Of a stretch of DNA of 64,000 nucleotides, positions 17,242 through 27,097 are shown piece after piece; the stretch's first letter is position 1; each line of letters opens with the position of its first letter. The DNA is from JACPVF01 sp964502095 (GTDB lineage Bacteria; Chloroflexota; Anaerolineae; Anaerolineales; Villigracilaceae). The position numbers and the translations under genes were made by a program. The notes below the pieces were generated by a model. It did not search any database and was not told the DNA's origin. It was given only the letters and a program-made list of their open reading frames with translations. The stretch spans positions 1 to 64,000 of the forward strand of contig CAZCUF010000008.1 in NCBI GenBank assembly GCA_964502095.1, written 5' to 3'.

Positions 17242-18465
17242 ATGCGTTATCGCGACCTCAATATTCAAACCCAACGGGAAGCGCCCAACAATGCGCGCAC
17301 TCAAGGTTTCGCCTTCCTTGTCCGCGCGGGATATTTGACGCGTGAGAATCAAATTTTGCCGTTGGGCCGGCAAACAATTAAGCGTTTAAGAGAATCTGCC
17401 GGGGATGAAAATACTGCCTTCTTCTCACGTCTGTCCATCCCAACACTCAACAGTGAAGATGAAGTTTTCTTCTCCATTTCAACCGGCCCGGTCGAATTGA
17501 TCGCCTGCCCGTCCTGCGGTTACAATGCCCGCAAAGAACTTGCGCTTTTCAAAAAGACGGCTTTACCCGCGGAGGATTTGCGCCCGCTGGAAAAAGTCCA
17601 TACGCCGGGTTGCAGTACCATTGAGTCGCTGGCGGATTTTTTGGACATTCCAAAAGAGAAGACGGCCAAAGCATTGATGTTCACACGCGTCCGCGATTCG
17701 AAATTCGTCTTCGTCGTCCTGCGCGGCGATATGACCTTAAGCGAGTCGAAACTCAAAAATGCGGTCGGCGATGTGCGGCTCGCCACATCCGAAGAAATTA
17801 CAGCCGCGGGCGCGGTGCCCGGATTCGCCTCGCCGGTTGGATTACAAAACGCGTTCATCCTTGTGGACGATTTGATTCCCGTGTCGCCGAATCTGGCCGC
17901 GGGCGCGAATGAAGCGGAATTTCATCTGCTCAACACTAACAGCCAAAGAGATTACACGCCGCAATTAGCGCTTGACCTTGCACTGGCAAAGGCCGGCGAC
18001 TCCTGCGTAAAATGCGGCCAGCCGCTAATTGAAGAAAATGCTGAATTATTGGCTACGCGCAAGGAGATTTTCTTCGAGCAGGTGTTATTGGCGCTAGCGG
18101 AAAGCTATCACGATGACAGAGGTTTGACGCTCCCCTTCCGCGCCGCGCCGTTCGATATTTATCTTATGCACGTGCCCGGCAAGGAGTTGGACACGCGCGC
18201 CGAAGCGGAAGAGATTTACCGCGCACTGCAAAGCGCGGGCTGTGAAGTCTTATTCGACGACCGCGATGAACGCGCCGGAGTCAAATTCAACGATGCCGAC
18301 CTGATCGGTTGTCCGCTCCGCGTAACGGCGGGCGAGAAAAATCTCAAAGAGGGGATGGTAGAATTGAAACCGCGCACAGCCAAAGAGAATCGATTAATTT
18401 CCATTCAAAATATTGCGCAGGAAATCAAAAATCAACTGAACCAGGGCGCAGAGACGTCTCACTGA
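17242..18465 (+). CDS. ProRS-like protein: editing (YbaK/INS) and anticodon-binding domains, no class II core
   Basis: 407 residues. Residues 1-55 resemble the ProRS N-terminus (FLVRAGYLTRENQILPLGR). The next recognisable ProRS piece is VELIACPSCGYNARKELA (85-101), which in ProRS comes just before the editing insert. The INS/YbaK domain follows (VHTPGCSTIESLADFL at 119-134, LRGDMTLSESKLKN at 160-173), then a CxxC pair (255-258) and a HGTP anticodon-binding domain (APFDIYLMHV, about 302-395). Motifs 1 and 2 should lie between 55 and 85 and are missing; the motif 3 glycine-rich segment is reduced to FEQVLLALAESYHDD. It probably edits mischarged tRNA-Pro or binds it rather than charging it. The frame is intact. 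Confidence 0.8.
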   Translation: MRYRDLNIQTQREAPNNARTQGFAFLVRAGYLTRENQILPLGRQTIKRLRESAGDENTAFFSRLSIPTLNSEDEVFFSISTGPVELIACPSCGYNARKELALFKKTALPAEDLRPLEKVHTPGCSTIESLADFLDIPKEKTAKALMFTRVRDSKFVFVVLRGDMTLSESKLKNAVGDVRLATSEEITAAGAVPGFASPVGLQNAFILVDDLIPVSPNLAAGANEAEFHLLNTNSQRDYTPQLALDLALAKAGDSCVKCGQPLIEENAELLATRKEIFFEQVLLALAESYHDDRGLTLPFRAAPFDIYLMHVPGKELDTRAEAEEIYRALQSAGCEVLFDDRDERAGVKFNDADLIGCPLRVTAGEKNLKEGMVELKPRTAKENRLISIQNIAQEIKNQLNQGAETSH

Positions 18466-18484
18466 GTCGTTTCTGCAAAAACAA

Positions 18485-19660
18485 ATGTCCCCATATAAAG
18501 TCCCCATGTCCTCCCCTGACCTGACCGACGCAGATCGGCAGGCCGTCATCGACGTAATCCATACGCCTATTTTGAGCATGGGCAAATATACGCCCGAATT
18601 TGAAAAAGCCTTTTGCGATCTCACAGGCGCGAGGCACGCCGTTGCAGTAAATTCCGGAACTGCCGGTTTGCATTTGTGCGTGCGCGCGGCAGGCATCGGC
18701 GCGGGCGACCTGGTCATCACCACGCCATTCTCGTTTGTGGCTTCATCGAATGTGATGCTGTTCGAGAACGCGATTCCCGTCTTTGTGGATATCGATCCGC
18801 GCACCGGCAACATCGACCCGAAATTAATCGCGGATGCCGCGCGGAATATCGAAAAGTATCTGCCGCGTTCCCTGCGCAACAAACGAAGCAATCCGCTCAA
18901 CGGCCTGAAAGCCATCCTGCCTGTGGACGTGTTCGGGCAACCGGCTGACATGGACGCGGTCAACGCGATCGCAAAAGAACACGGTCTCAAAGTCATCGAG
19001 GACTCATGCGAAGCGCTCGGCGCGGTATATAAGGGACGGCCTGCGGGCACGCTCGGCGATTTCGGCGTGTTCGCGTTTTATCCGAACAAACAAATCACCA
19101 CCGGCGAAGGCGGAGTCATTGTAACGAACGACGACCAAGCCGCCGATTTCATGCGCGCATTGCGTAATCAGGGACGCGCGCCCGGCGACACCTGGTTGCA
19201 ACATACGCATCTCGGTTACAACTATCGCATCGACGAAATGTCCGCCGCGCTGGGCGCGGCGCAAATGCACAGGCTGAATGAACTGCTCACGAAACGGGAA
19301 CAAGTGGCGGCCTGGTACGAGGCGAGGCTGTCTGAAATTCCCGGCGTGGAAGTCCCGTTCATCGAATCGTTCACCACGCGCGCTTCGTGGTTCGTGTACG
19401 TCATCCGCTTCGACCGAAAATTGAATCGGGATGAGATCGCCAAACAACTGGATGCGCGCGGCATTCCGGTGCGGCCGTATTTTCTGCCGATCCATCTCCA
19501 GCCGTATATGGCCGAACGCTTTGGCTGGCGCGCAGGCGATTTTCCGGTGACAGAAGATTTGGGCCGCCGCGGGCTGGCGATTCCTTTCAGCGGCGTGATG
19601 ACCGAAGAACAAGTGAACATGGTGTGCGAAACCATTCGCGCAGTTTTAGCCGAACTATGA
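18485..19660 (+). CDS. DegT/DnrJ/EryC1/StrS sugar aminotransferase
   Basis: 391 residues, PLP enzyme. Lys202 in FAFYPNKQITTGEGG forms the internal aldimine, and IEDSCEALGA (171-180) is the cofactor-stacking region. It transfers an amino group to a keto sugar nucleotide for surface glycans. An internal Met at residue 8 could also be the start; no clear ribosome site favours either. Follows the ProRS-like gene by 19 bases. Confidence 0.9.
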   Translation: MSPYKVPMSSPDLTDADRQAVIDVIHTPILSMGKYTPEFEKAFCDLTGARHAVAVNSGTAGLHLCVRAAGIGAGDLVITTPFSFVASSNVMLFENAIPVFVDIDPRTGNIDPKLIADAARNIEKYLPRSLRNKRSNPLNGLKAILPVDVFGQPADMDAVNAIAKEHGLKVIEDSCEALGAVYKGRPAGTLGDFGVFAFYPNKQITTGEGGVIVTNDDQAADFMRALRNQGRAPGDTWLQHTHLGYNYRIDEMSAALGAAQMHRLNELLTKREQVAAWYEARLSEIPGVEVPFIESFTTRASWFVYVIRFDRKLNRDEIAKQLDARGIPVRPYFLPIHLQPYMAERFGWRAGDFPVTEDLGRRGLAIPFSGVMTEEQVNMVCETIRAVLAEL

Positions 19661-19763
19661 ACGACCGACGGGGAGTCTGGAATCATTCATTGATCGAATT
19701 GCGCTCCCCGGCCATTCATTGCGCAAGCGCGTTGACGTCTCACTCGACTCTCAAACCTGTTTC

Positions 19764-20672
19764 ATGAACCCCGATCTGTTTCCCCCCTCCAAACGCCGCG
19801 GCCTGATCGTCCATGCCGTCATCGTATTGATTCTGGCGGCGATCAGCGCGTGGGGCTTCATCAACATGACGCGCGTGAACGTGGGGCCGTTGTTCTTCAC
19901 GCTGTTATTAGTCGGCGTGATCGCCTTCCTGCCGATCCCGTACCTCGCCTACCGCGCGTACGCGCTACTGCGCGCCAACTACGAATTGGGCCGCGAGCAT
20001 CTCATCATCCGCTGGGGGTTGCGCGCCGAGGAGATTCCCCTTTCGGATATCGAATGGGTGCGCGCCGCGGACGATTTGACGCGTCCGCTCGTCCTGCCGT
20101 GGTTTCGTATGCCCGGCGCGATCCTGGGTTTACGTCGGCACCCCGATCTGGGCCTGGTCGAGTTCATTGCCTCCGAAAGAAAAAATCTTTTGCTGGTGGC
20201 TACGGCGCGGCGCGTCTTCGTCATTTCGCCCGAACAGGCAAATACATTTGTGAATAATTTTGCCCGCCTGGCAGAGATGGGCAGTTTGAGCCGTATCGAA
20301 GCCAAATCGGTGTATCCGTCTTTTGTGTTCGCGCAAGCCTGGGAGAGTCCGATCGTGCGATTCTTCTGGTTAAGCGCGCTGTTTCTCAATCTGGGGCTGT
20401 TCGCCTGGGTCAGTTATCTCATTCCGCTTTTGCCGGGCGTGTCGCTGGGCACGCAGGTTGGGAGCGGAGTCGTTCCGCCGGTTCCATCCAATCAATTGAT
20501 TATCCTGCCGCTCTCCAGCATTTTTCTGGCGGTCATCGGCTGGATCGCGGGGTTATCGTTTTATCGCTGGGAAAAACAACGTCCGCTGGCGTATCTCGTG
20601 TGGGCCTCGGGCGCCTTGACCACTTTCGCATTTTTGATCGCGGTGCTGTTCATTATCTCAACGCCGGTCTGA
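19764..20672 (+). CDS. Membrane protein with PH-like domain, unknown function
   Basis: 302 residues from ATG 19764 (an in-frame TTG at 19719 is less likely). Two N-terminal helices (about 14-33 and 42-62) lead into a soluble segment with a bacterial PH-domain feel (HLIIRWGLRAEEIPLSDIEW, then FRMPGAILGLRRHPDLG), followed by about three more helices. Such proteins are membrane-anchored with no known reaction. Gap to the DUF92 gene is 22 bases. Confidence 0.6.
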   Translation: MNPDLFPPSKRRGLIVHAVIVLILAAISAWGFINMTRVNVGPLFFTLLLVGVIAFLPIPYLAYRAYALLRANYELGREHLIIRWGLRAEEIPLSDIEWVRAADDLTRPLVLPWFRMPGAILGLRRHPDLGLVEFIASERKNLLLVATARRVFVISPEQANTFVNNFARLAEMGSLSRIEAKSVYPSFVFAQAWESPIVRFFWLSALFLNLGLFAWVSYLIPLLPGVSLGTQVGSGVVPPVPSNQLIILPLSSIFLAVIGWIAGLSFYRWEKQRPLAYLVWASGALTTFAFLIAVLFIISTPV

Positions 20673-20694
20673 TCGGGCAGAGATTCCCCATTAC

Positions 20695-21483
20695 ATGCAA
20701 CTTTTCCTGGGATTCTTATTTGCAATCGTCATCGCTTTTTTAGCCTACCGCGCGCATGGCTTGAATCGAAGCGGCGCGTTCGCGGCGGCTGTCGTCGGCA
20801 CGCTTATTTTCGGCATCGGCGGCTGGCAATGGGCGGTTTTATTGCTGACGTTTTTCATCACCTCCACCGCATGGAGCCGCGTTTTAAAAAAGCGCAAACT
20901 CGAATTAAACGAGAAATACGCCAAGGGCGATGAACGCGACGCGGGACAAGTCTTCGGCAACGGCGGCCCGGCGACTTTCTTTGCGATTCTGCACGGCTTC
21001 TTTCCCAACGCACTCTGGCCGTGGATCGGATTCGCGGCCGCGCTGGCCGCGGTCAACGCGGATACATGGGCCACAGAATTGGGTGTGTTGAACCCGGGCG
21101 CGCCGCGTTTGATCGCGGATTTGAAACGCCGCGTCGAAAAAGGGACCTCGGGCGGAATCTCGTTAGTCGGCACATTGGCCGCCCTGGCCGGGTCGGTTAT
21201 CATCGCTTTACTTGCGGCCTGGCTGACCGGTCAATGGGCTTATTTCTGGCCGGTCACATTCGGCGGACTCGCCGGTTCCCTTTTCGATTCACTACTGGGC
21301 GCGACTGTGCAGGCGATCTATTATTGTCCCACTTGTAAAAAGGAAACTGAACGTCATCCGTTGCATATTTGCGGCACACCGACCGCGCAAATCCGCGGCT
21401 GGGAGTGGCTCGATAATGACCGGGTTAATTTTGCGTGCGGCGCGCTGGGCGCAGGAATTGCGCTTCTTATAGCTTTATGGTGA
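20695..21483 (+). CDS. DUF92 family membrane protein
   Basis: 262 residues with about six hydrophobic segments. GQVFGNGGPATFFAI, NADTWATELGVLNPGAPRLI and GGISLVGTLAALAGS are typical of DUF92, the family that includes plant VTE6 phytyl-phosphate kinase. A prenyl phosphate kinase role is possible by homology but is not shown by sequence. Convergent with the next gene, 10 bases away. Confidence 0.85.
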   Translation: MQLFLGFLFAIVIAFLAYRAHGLNRSGAFAAAVVGTLIFGIGGWQWAVLLLTFFITSTAWSRVLKKRKLELNEKYAKGDERDAGQVFGNGGPATFFAILHGFFPNALWPWIGFAAALAAVNADTWATELGVLNPGAPRLIADLKRRVEKGTSGGISLVGTLAALAGSVIIALLAAWLTGQWAYFWPVTFGGLAGSLFDSLLGATVQAIYYCPTCKKETERHPLHICGTPTAQIRGWEWLDNDRVNFACGALGAGIALLIALW

Positions 21484-21493
21484 TTGACAAAAA

Positions 21494-23203
21494 CTACTTC
21501 CAAATTCTGAAATCGTGCAAAATCGAACCGCCTAAAAATTCGCGCACAATAGACGTTTCGGGAATCAAGTCCAGGCCCACCGGCAGGAACCATTCCAGAA
21601 AAGCCAGCAGGCGTTTGGCTTCGATATATTCCGGCGTGCCGTATGGCACCTGCCGCAACAGCGGTTCAACGAACGGTTTGAGCGCGGACATTTCATAAGC
21701 CAGCGCCGAATTGAACATCACGTCGGCGTTTTCCTGAAACGGAAAAATAAAATTTTTCTCGCCATCGCGCACCGATTCCCAGCGGCCAATGGTCTGCGCG
21801 GCGGTATAGCCGCGCTCACGCGCGTCGCGCACCATGCGGCGGATGAGCCGCGTGTCGGTCGTGGAGACGCGGTTATGCCGGTCCAAGTTGAGCTGAGTCA
21901 GGGCTGAGACATAAATCCGGTAGGCCTCGCCAGATAAAACGGTCGGAATGAGGCGGGGATTCATCCCGTGGATTCCTTCGAGGATGAGCATCTGTCCGCG
22001 TTTGAGTTGGATGACATCCCCCGCTTCTCTCTTACCGGACTTGAAGTTGTAGCGCGGCAATTGGACTTCTTCGCCGCGGATGAGTCGTTGCAAATGGTCT
22101 GCGAGCAGGGCCAGGTCGAGCGCGTCGATGGATTCAAAATCCGGCTGTCCGTCCGCGCCGAGCGGAGTTTTCTCGCGATCCAAAAAATAATTATCGAGTT
22201 CGAGCGGGAACGGCGAAATACCCAGCGCCAGCATTTGCACCGTGAGGCGGCGGGAGAATGTGGTTTTGCCGGAAGAGGAAGGCCCGGCGATCAACACCAG
22301 ACGAATCTGGTGGCGGCGTGCGGCGATCTGACGCGCAATATCCGAAAGATGCTGTTCGTGAAAAGCCTCCGACACCATGATGATCTCGTGACTGCGCCCG
22401 GCTTGAATGGCGTCGTTCAACGAACCGACGTTATCAATGCCGAGGCGCGTCAACCAATCGCCATATTGACGGAAGGCCGTCAGCAGTTTCGGATATTCGG
22501 GAACCGGCACCAACTCGGTGGGCGCGTTGTGACGCGGAAAGCGCAGTGTGAATCCGCCGTTGGTCATATAGAGATCGAACCAGCGCAAATATCCCGTGGA
22601 CGGAACCATGTAGCCGTGATGATAATCCATGCGGTCGCCGAAGCGATACAGCGTCAGATAATCTTTTTTACGATAAGCTAGCAGGTGCAGTTTATCGTCG
22701 TAGCCGCGCGAACGAAAATAATCCATCGCTTCCGCCAGCGGAACTTCGCGGCGTTCGAACGGCAGGTCGGCCTCGACCAATCCGCGCATGTGAGTCTTGA
22801 GCCGTTGAAGTTCATCGTCATCCAGCGGTTTACGTCCGCTGACCTGGCAGTAATAACCGCCGAATGAAACCGAATGATCAATGGTCAGCTTGTTGCCGGG
22901 GAATAAATCGGTAAAAGCCATTTCGAGCAGAAAAGTGAGCGAACGGCGATAGATGCGCGAGCCGTCTGGCTCGCCCAGTGTAACTGGCCGGACGCGCGCG
23001 TCCATCTCGATGGCATAAGTCAACTCACGCAGGTCGTCATCCACAACGGCGGCCACCAATGGCGCGTCGGATTCACTGCGCGCGGCCTTGAGAAATTCGG
23101 CCACAGTCGCGCCGCGCGGACCGGTGAGCACGCGCCCGTCCGAGAGATGAATCTCCACAGTGGCGCGAGGCTCGGTAAACTTGAATTCATTTTTTTCGTT
23201 CAT
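21494..23203 (-). CDS. TGS-domain uridine-kinase-like protein
   Basis: 569 residues from ATG 23203, which has GAAGAAA upstream; an in-frame ATG-like start 51 bases earlier would run into panE. Residues about 10-75 form a TGS domain (VEIHLSDGRVLTGPRGATV); about 90-200 resembles the ThrRS second additional domain (HSVSFGGYYCQV). From about 300 comes a P-loop phosphoribulokinase/uridine kinase domain (VLIAGPSSSGKTTFSRRL). This fusion is widespread in anaerobes as a nucleoside kinase of unproven substrate. Confidence 0.88.
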   Translation of the reverse strand: MNEKNEFKFTEPRATVEIHLSDGRVLTGPRGATVAEFLKAARSESDAPLVAAVVDDDLRELTYAIEMDARVRPVTLGEPDGSRIYRRSLTFLLEMAFTDLFPGNKLTIDHSVSFGGYYCQVSGRKPLDDDELQRLKTHMRGLVEADLPFERREVPLAEAMDYFRSRGYDDKLHLLAYRKKDYLTLYRFGDRMDYHHGYMVPSTGYLRWFDLYMTNGGFTLRFPRHNAPTELVPVPEYPKLLTAFRQYGDWLTRLGIDNVGSLNDAIQAGRSHEIIMVSEAFHEQHLSDIARQIAARRHQIRLVLIAGPSSSGKTTFSRRLTVQMLALGISPFPLELDNYFLDREKTPLGADGQPDFESIDALDLALLADHLQRLIRGEEVQLPRYNFKSGKREAGDVIQLKRGQMLILEGIHGMNPRLIPTVLSGEAYRIYVSALTQLNLDRHNRVSTTDTRLIRRMVRDARERGYTAAQTIGRWESVRDGEKNFIFPFQENADVMFNSALAYEMSALKPFVEPLLRQVPYGTPEYIEAKRLLAFLEWFLPVGLDLIPETSIVREFLGGSILHDFRIWK

Positions 23204-23234
23204 ATATTTCTTCGCTATTCTGTTTAATTTCGCG

Positions 23235-24308
23235 CTATTTAACCGCCGATTCATTCATCAGTGCAAGCAATTTCTCGGGCTGATGCGCGAACTCTTCCAG
23301 CGGCGTTTCACCGCGCGTTAACTTCAGCAGAGTTTCGGTCATCATTTTATTGACCGGCGCCGGAACTCCGCATTTCTCTCCAGCTCTCACCACCGCGCCG
23401 TGCAAATATTCGACCTCGCTCCTGCCGCGTCCCGAATGCAGGTCAATGTGAAAGGACGGCATCTTGCCGCCGCGCCCACTGCCCGCGGCGCGTCCCAGCA
23501 GTGGCTTGGATAGCCAAAGCGGAAGCCGCATGGCCCATGCCAGCGCGCGCACAGGCGTACCGGGCAAATCCGTCACAGCGATATTTTGCGCCCGCATCAC
23601 CGCCAGACATTCGCGCAACATCCCGACTTCGAGCTTGTATAAATCCTTGTGCGCGAACACTTGCGCGGCTGTCATATCCAGAATGGCGGAAGTCGGATTC
23701 GCCAGCAAATTGGTCAGCATCTTAGACCATTTCATGCCGGCCGCGTCGGGAAACAACTTGCAGTTGAGATATGCTTCGTTGAACGCCGCAACCAGCCGCT
23801 CCGACATGGGATGCCCGGCCGCGATGCCCGTGCCGCGCAATTTTTCCAAAATAATATCGCCTGCGTCGCGCCGACCGACAGCCGATGTCACCGTTCCATA
23901 GATCACTTTGTCCGCGCCGAGCGCGGCGGCCAGGGCGGGTTCGTTCTCCACGCCGTTCGAGAGACATAACACAGGCGGCATCTTCTCGGCAAATGGCCGC
24001 ATCAATTCCAACGCCGCGGCAGTATCGAAGGATTTCAAGGCAAACAACGCCGCGTCGAACGGACCGTAACGCTGGGCCTCCTCCAACGAACCGGCGATCA
24101 CAAATTTGGACGGCGGGACGATAAATGCTTCGCGCGTGCGCCGGCGTTTGTCCAAGCTCAGATCGAGGCGCAAGCCGCGCTCACGCAATCCATTCGCGAC
24201 CTGATCGCGTTCCACAAAGACTACCTGATGTCCTGCCAGCGTCAAGCTTCCGCCGATGTAGGTTCCAATCGCGCCCGCGCCGAACGACAATATTTTCAAA
24301 GACTGCAT
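23235..24308 (-). CDS. 2-dehydropantoate 2-reductase-like protein (PanE/ApbA)
   Basis: 357 residues. NADPH motif FGAGAIGTYIGG (9-20), LSNGVENEPALAAALG and GMKWSKMLTNLLANPTSAIL (conserved Lys and Asn) identify the PanE/ApbA fold. It would reduce ketopantoate to pantoate for CoA synthesis, but the protein is longer than PanE (about 300) and the family includes paralogues with other substrates. It lies 31 bases upstream of the TGS-kinase gene on the same strand. Confidence 0.85.
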   Translation of the reverse strand: MQSLKILSFGAGAIGTYIGGSLTLAGHQVVFVERDQVANGLRERGLRLDLSLDKRRRTREAFIVPPSKFVIAGSLEEAQRYGPFDAALFALKSFDTAAALELMRPFAEKMPPVLCLSNGVENEPALAAALGADKVIYGTVTSAVGRRDAGDIILEKLRGTGIAAGHPMSERLVAAFNEAYLNCKLFPDAAGMKWSKMLTNLLANPTSAILDMTAAQVFAHKDLYKLEVGMLRECLAVMRAQNIAVTDLPGTPVRALAWAMRLPLWLSKPLLGRAAGSGRGGKMPSFHIDLHSGRGRSEVEYLHGAVVRAGEKCGVPAPVNKMMTETLLKLTRGETPLEEFAHQPEKLLALMNESAVK

Positions 24309-24361
24309 AAAATTAATATCTCACCATGTTTTTGTGATTCACCGAAGATCGCAAAGCTGTG

Positions 24362-25018
24362 TCAATCCAAAGAATCGCCCGTCCAATGCGAGCGGTCATT
24401 CAACACGTCTATCGCCCAGCGATGATGGTGCGGCCAATACACCAAACGCGCAAAGCCCGTATTGGCAAAGCGGAAGCGCGGCCCGGCATTGTTGGCATGC
24501 GGCGTGATGCCCACCACCGCGTACATCACCTGATTCAGAATCCCGCCGTGCGAGACGATCAAATAACGCCCGGGCGCACGGCGTAGAATATTATGCAATG
24601 CCTGCCCGCCGCGCAGAAAGAGTTCCCAATCGCCTTCGCCATTGCCGCCTACCGCGTCGAACGGATTAATAAAGTCGGCATCCCCCATCGAACGCTGACG
24701 CGCTTCCGAGGCGGTCAGCCCTGAATACTCGCCCAGGGCGCGTTCCATCCATAACGGGTCCGCTTCGAGCGGAAGATTCAGCGCGGAAGCAACGATCTCG
24801 GCGGTTTCACGGGCGCGCATTAACGGGCTGGCAATCACCAGATCGAAAGCGATCTTTTCGGATTTCCAACGTTCAGCCAAAGAATGGGCCTGGGCGCGCC
24901 CGCGCTCATTCAGCGGAAAATCGGACTGCCCCTGCCAGCGGGATTCCGCATTCCCCACCGATTCGCCGTGACGCAGTAATGTGATCACGAAAGACTGCGG
25001 ACGGGCTTCTTCACTCAT
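24362..25018 (-). CDS. Histidine phosphatase (phosphoglycerate mutase-like)
   Basis: 218 residues. LLRHGESVGN (15-24) has the phosphohistidine RHG; the second His is in YLIVSHGGILNQ and the acidic residue in MERALGEYSG. It is a cofactor-type phosphatase acting on small phosphate esters; relatives include CobC and PhoE. It overlaps the end of the GT2 gene by 8 bases. Confidence 0.9.
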   Translation of the reverse strand: MSEEARPQSFVITLLRHGESVGNAESRWQGQSDFPLNERGRAQAHSLAERWKSEKIAFDLVIASPLMRARETAEIVASALNLPLEADPLWMERALGEYSGLTASEARQRSMGDADFINPFDAVGGNGEGDWELFLRGGQALHNILRRAPGRYLIVSHGGILNQVMYAVVGITPHANNAGPRFRFANTGFARLVYWPHHHRWAIDVLNDRSHWTGDSLD

Positions 25019-25961
25019 TCTTCTTATCCTTCAAAATGTACAGCGGCCGCCGCTTCACTTCCTGGAAAATATAACCCACATACACGCCGATGAATCCCAG
25101 CAACACCATCAACATGCCTCCCACGATCAGGATCACAAACATCAGCGAACTCCAGCCGGGCGCAAGGTTCGAGGTCTGATTCGTAAACCAGAACGAAAGC
25201 ACATAAACCATTTCCAACGCGGCCAGGCAGAGCAGGAGCGCGCCGAGGCTCAAACCAATGTAAAGCGGAACCAGCGAGAACGAAAAGATGGCATCCATGG
25301 CAAGCCGAAACATTTTGGCAAGCGAATATTTCGAAGTGCCGCTGACGCGTTCGGCGGGCTGATACGGCAGGATCACAGTCGGGAAGCCGATCCAGGCCAC
25401 CATGCCGCGCAAAAAGCGATGAAATTCCGGCATGGACTTCAACGCATCCACCGCCTGCCGCGAAAGGGCACGAAAGTCCGCCGCGCCGGGCAACACCTGC
25501 GTGCGGCTGATGGCGTTGATGAAACGATAGAATAGACTCGAAGTCCACTTCTTGAACGAGGCGGGCTGGGCTTCATCCATGCGCTGAGTCTGCACAATGT
25601 CATAACCCTGCTCGATCAACTGCAACATCTCGGGGATTTTTTCCGGGGGATGCTGTCCATCCGCGTCCATCGTAATGATTACATCGCCGCGCGCCGCATC
25701 CATCCCGGCGCTGAGCGCGGCCTGATGCCCGAAATTGCGGCTGAGAGATAGCGAGGTCACGCGCGGATCGCGGCGCGCCAAATCGTCCAGCGACCCAGCC
25801 GTTCCGTCGGTGGAGCCGTCATCCACATAATAAAAATGAAACTCATAGGGAAGTTCATCCACAACGCGGCGCAAATTGGCGTGCGTTGCCTCCACCACGC
25901 CCGCCTCGTTGAAAACGGGAATCACAAAAGCGATTTTTCGAATGGGATTCTTTGAACTCAT
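25011..25961 (-). CDS. GT2 glycosyltransferase (DPM1/GtrB type) with C-terminal membrane helices
   Basis: 316 residues. GT-A motifs include VIPVFNEAG (14-22), YYVDDGSTDGT (44-54) and TMDADGQHPPEKIPEM (the DxD-like site, about 96-111). Two C-terminal transmembrane helices (about 230-255 and 265-295) are the GtrB/DPM hallmark. It would place a sugar on a polyprenyl phosphate carrier on the inner face of the membrane. The next gene starts inside its last codons. Confidence 0.9.
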   Translation of the reverse strand: MSSKNPIRKIAFVIPVFNEAGVVEATHANLRRVVDELPYEFHFYYVDDGSTDGTAGSLDDLARRDPRVTSLSLSRNFGHQAALSAGMDAARGDVIITMDADGQHPPEKIPEMLQLIEQGYDIVQTQRMDEAQPASFKKWTSSLFYRFINAISRTQVLPGAADFRALSRQAVDALKSMPEFHRFLRGMVAWIGFPTVILPYQPAERVSGTSKYSLAKMFRLAMDAIFSFSLVPLYIGLSLGALLLCLAALEMVYVLSFWFTNQTSNLAPGWSSLMFVILIVGGMLMVLLGFIGVYVGYIFQEVKRRPLYILKDKKNE

Positions 25962-26020
25962 TGGGAGAGGATTGTACCACCGCGCGCCGTCCCGCCTGTT
26001 TACTTCCTACGCGGCAAAAC

Positions 26021-26941
26021 TCAAGCGGAAGATTCGCCCCAGCCGCGCGCACCCGCCAAAAACGACCTGCCGCTCATGGATTTTTTGCCCGCAGGCTGTA
26101 CTTCATCGAGGACGAGAATCCCGCCTCCCGCGCCGACTGCGGGCTGGCCGGCCTGAATCGACATTTCTCCGGTGGGGACATTTCCCGCTTCCGCGTGGGC
26201 GCGATGGATTTTTAACAGGCCGCCGCGCCATTCAAAGTACGCGCCCGGCCACGGATTGAAGGCGCGCACGCGCCGTTCTAATTCATGGACATCACGCGTA
26301 AAATCAAGTTTGCCCTCTTCCTTTTTGAGCATGGGAGCATAGGTTGCCCCTTCTTCGGATTGCGGTCGAGGGATTGATTTACCGGATAAATAATCGGGCA
26401 GAGTCGCGGTCAGCAAGTCCGCGCCGAGATGAGATAACTTCTCGAAAAGGGAACCGGCCGTATCGTCCGGCAGGATGCGTACGGTGCGCTGGGTCAACAT
26501 CGGGCCGGTATCGAGTCCCGCGTCCATTTTCATGATGGTCACGCCGGTCTCTTCATCGCCTGCTAAAAGCGCGGCGTTGACCGGCGCCGCGCCGCGCCAG
26601 CGCGGCAATAAGGAGGCGTGCACATTGAGACAGCCATACTGCGGCAATTCCAGCGCTTCGGGTTTGAGGATTTGCCCGAAGGCGGCCACCACGATCAAAT
26701 TCGGCGACCAGCGGCGTAATTGTTGCATCGCTTCGGGCGCGCGCAATTTTTCGGGCTGGGCGATGGGAATCCCAAGCTCAAGCGCGAGAGTCTTCACCGG
26801 CGGCGCTTTTAGTTCGCGGCCGCGTCCCGAGGCGCGGTCTGGTTGTGTCACTACGCCAACCACATCGTATTGTTCCGCCAGCGCGCGCAGGGACGGCAGT
26901 GCAAAATCGGGCGAGCCCATGAATACAATTTTGGTGGACAT
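26021..26941 (-). CDS. fmt: Methionyl-tRNA formyltransferase
   Basis: 306 residues. The true start is ATG 26941 (MSTKIVFMGSPDFALPSL); the open frame running on to 27247 has no other family sequence. NVHASLLPRWRGAAPVNAAL contains the SLLP formyl-folate loop with the conserved Asn and His, and the following MKMDAGLDTGPML holds the catalytic Asp. It formylates initiator Met-tRNA. The C-terminal oligonucleotide-binding part is present though slightly short. No peptide deformylase (def) lies next to it. Confidence 0.95.
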   Translation of the reverse strand: MSTKIVFMGSPDFALPSLRALAEQYDVVGVVTQPDRASGRGRELKAPPVKTLALELGIPIAQPEKLRAPEAMQQLRRWSPNLIVVAAFGQILKPEALELPQYGCLNVHASLLPRWRGAAPVNAALLAGDEETGVTIMKMDAGLDTGPMLTQRTVRILPDDTAGSLFEKLSHLGADLLTATLPDYLSGKSIPRPQSEEGATYAPMLKKEEGKLDFTRDVHELERRVRAFNPWPGAYFEWRGGLLKIHRAHAEAGNVPTGEMSIQAGQPAVGAGGGILVLDEVQPAGKKSMSGRSFLAGARGWGESSA

Positions 26942-27097
26942 TTCCAGCGATTGTACTTCGTCTCGGATTAAATGTGCAAAATCGCGCAGAATGGCAGACG
27001 GAGCAGTACTCTTTTCCCAAGTATTCCGTTGATTTTTGATGGGATTAGTTGTAAAATACTGCAAACCAATCCTAGACCAATTCCGGAGGAATCTCTT

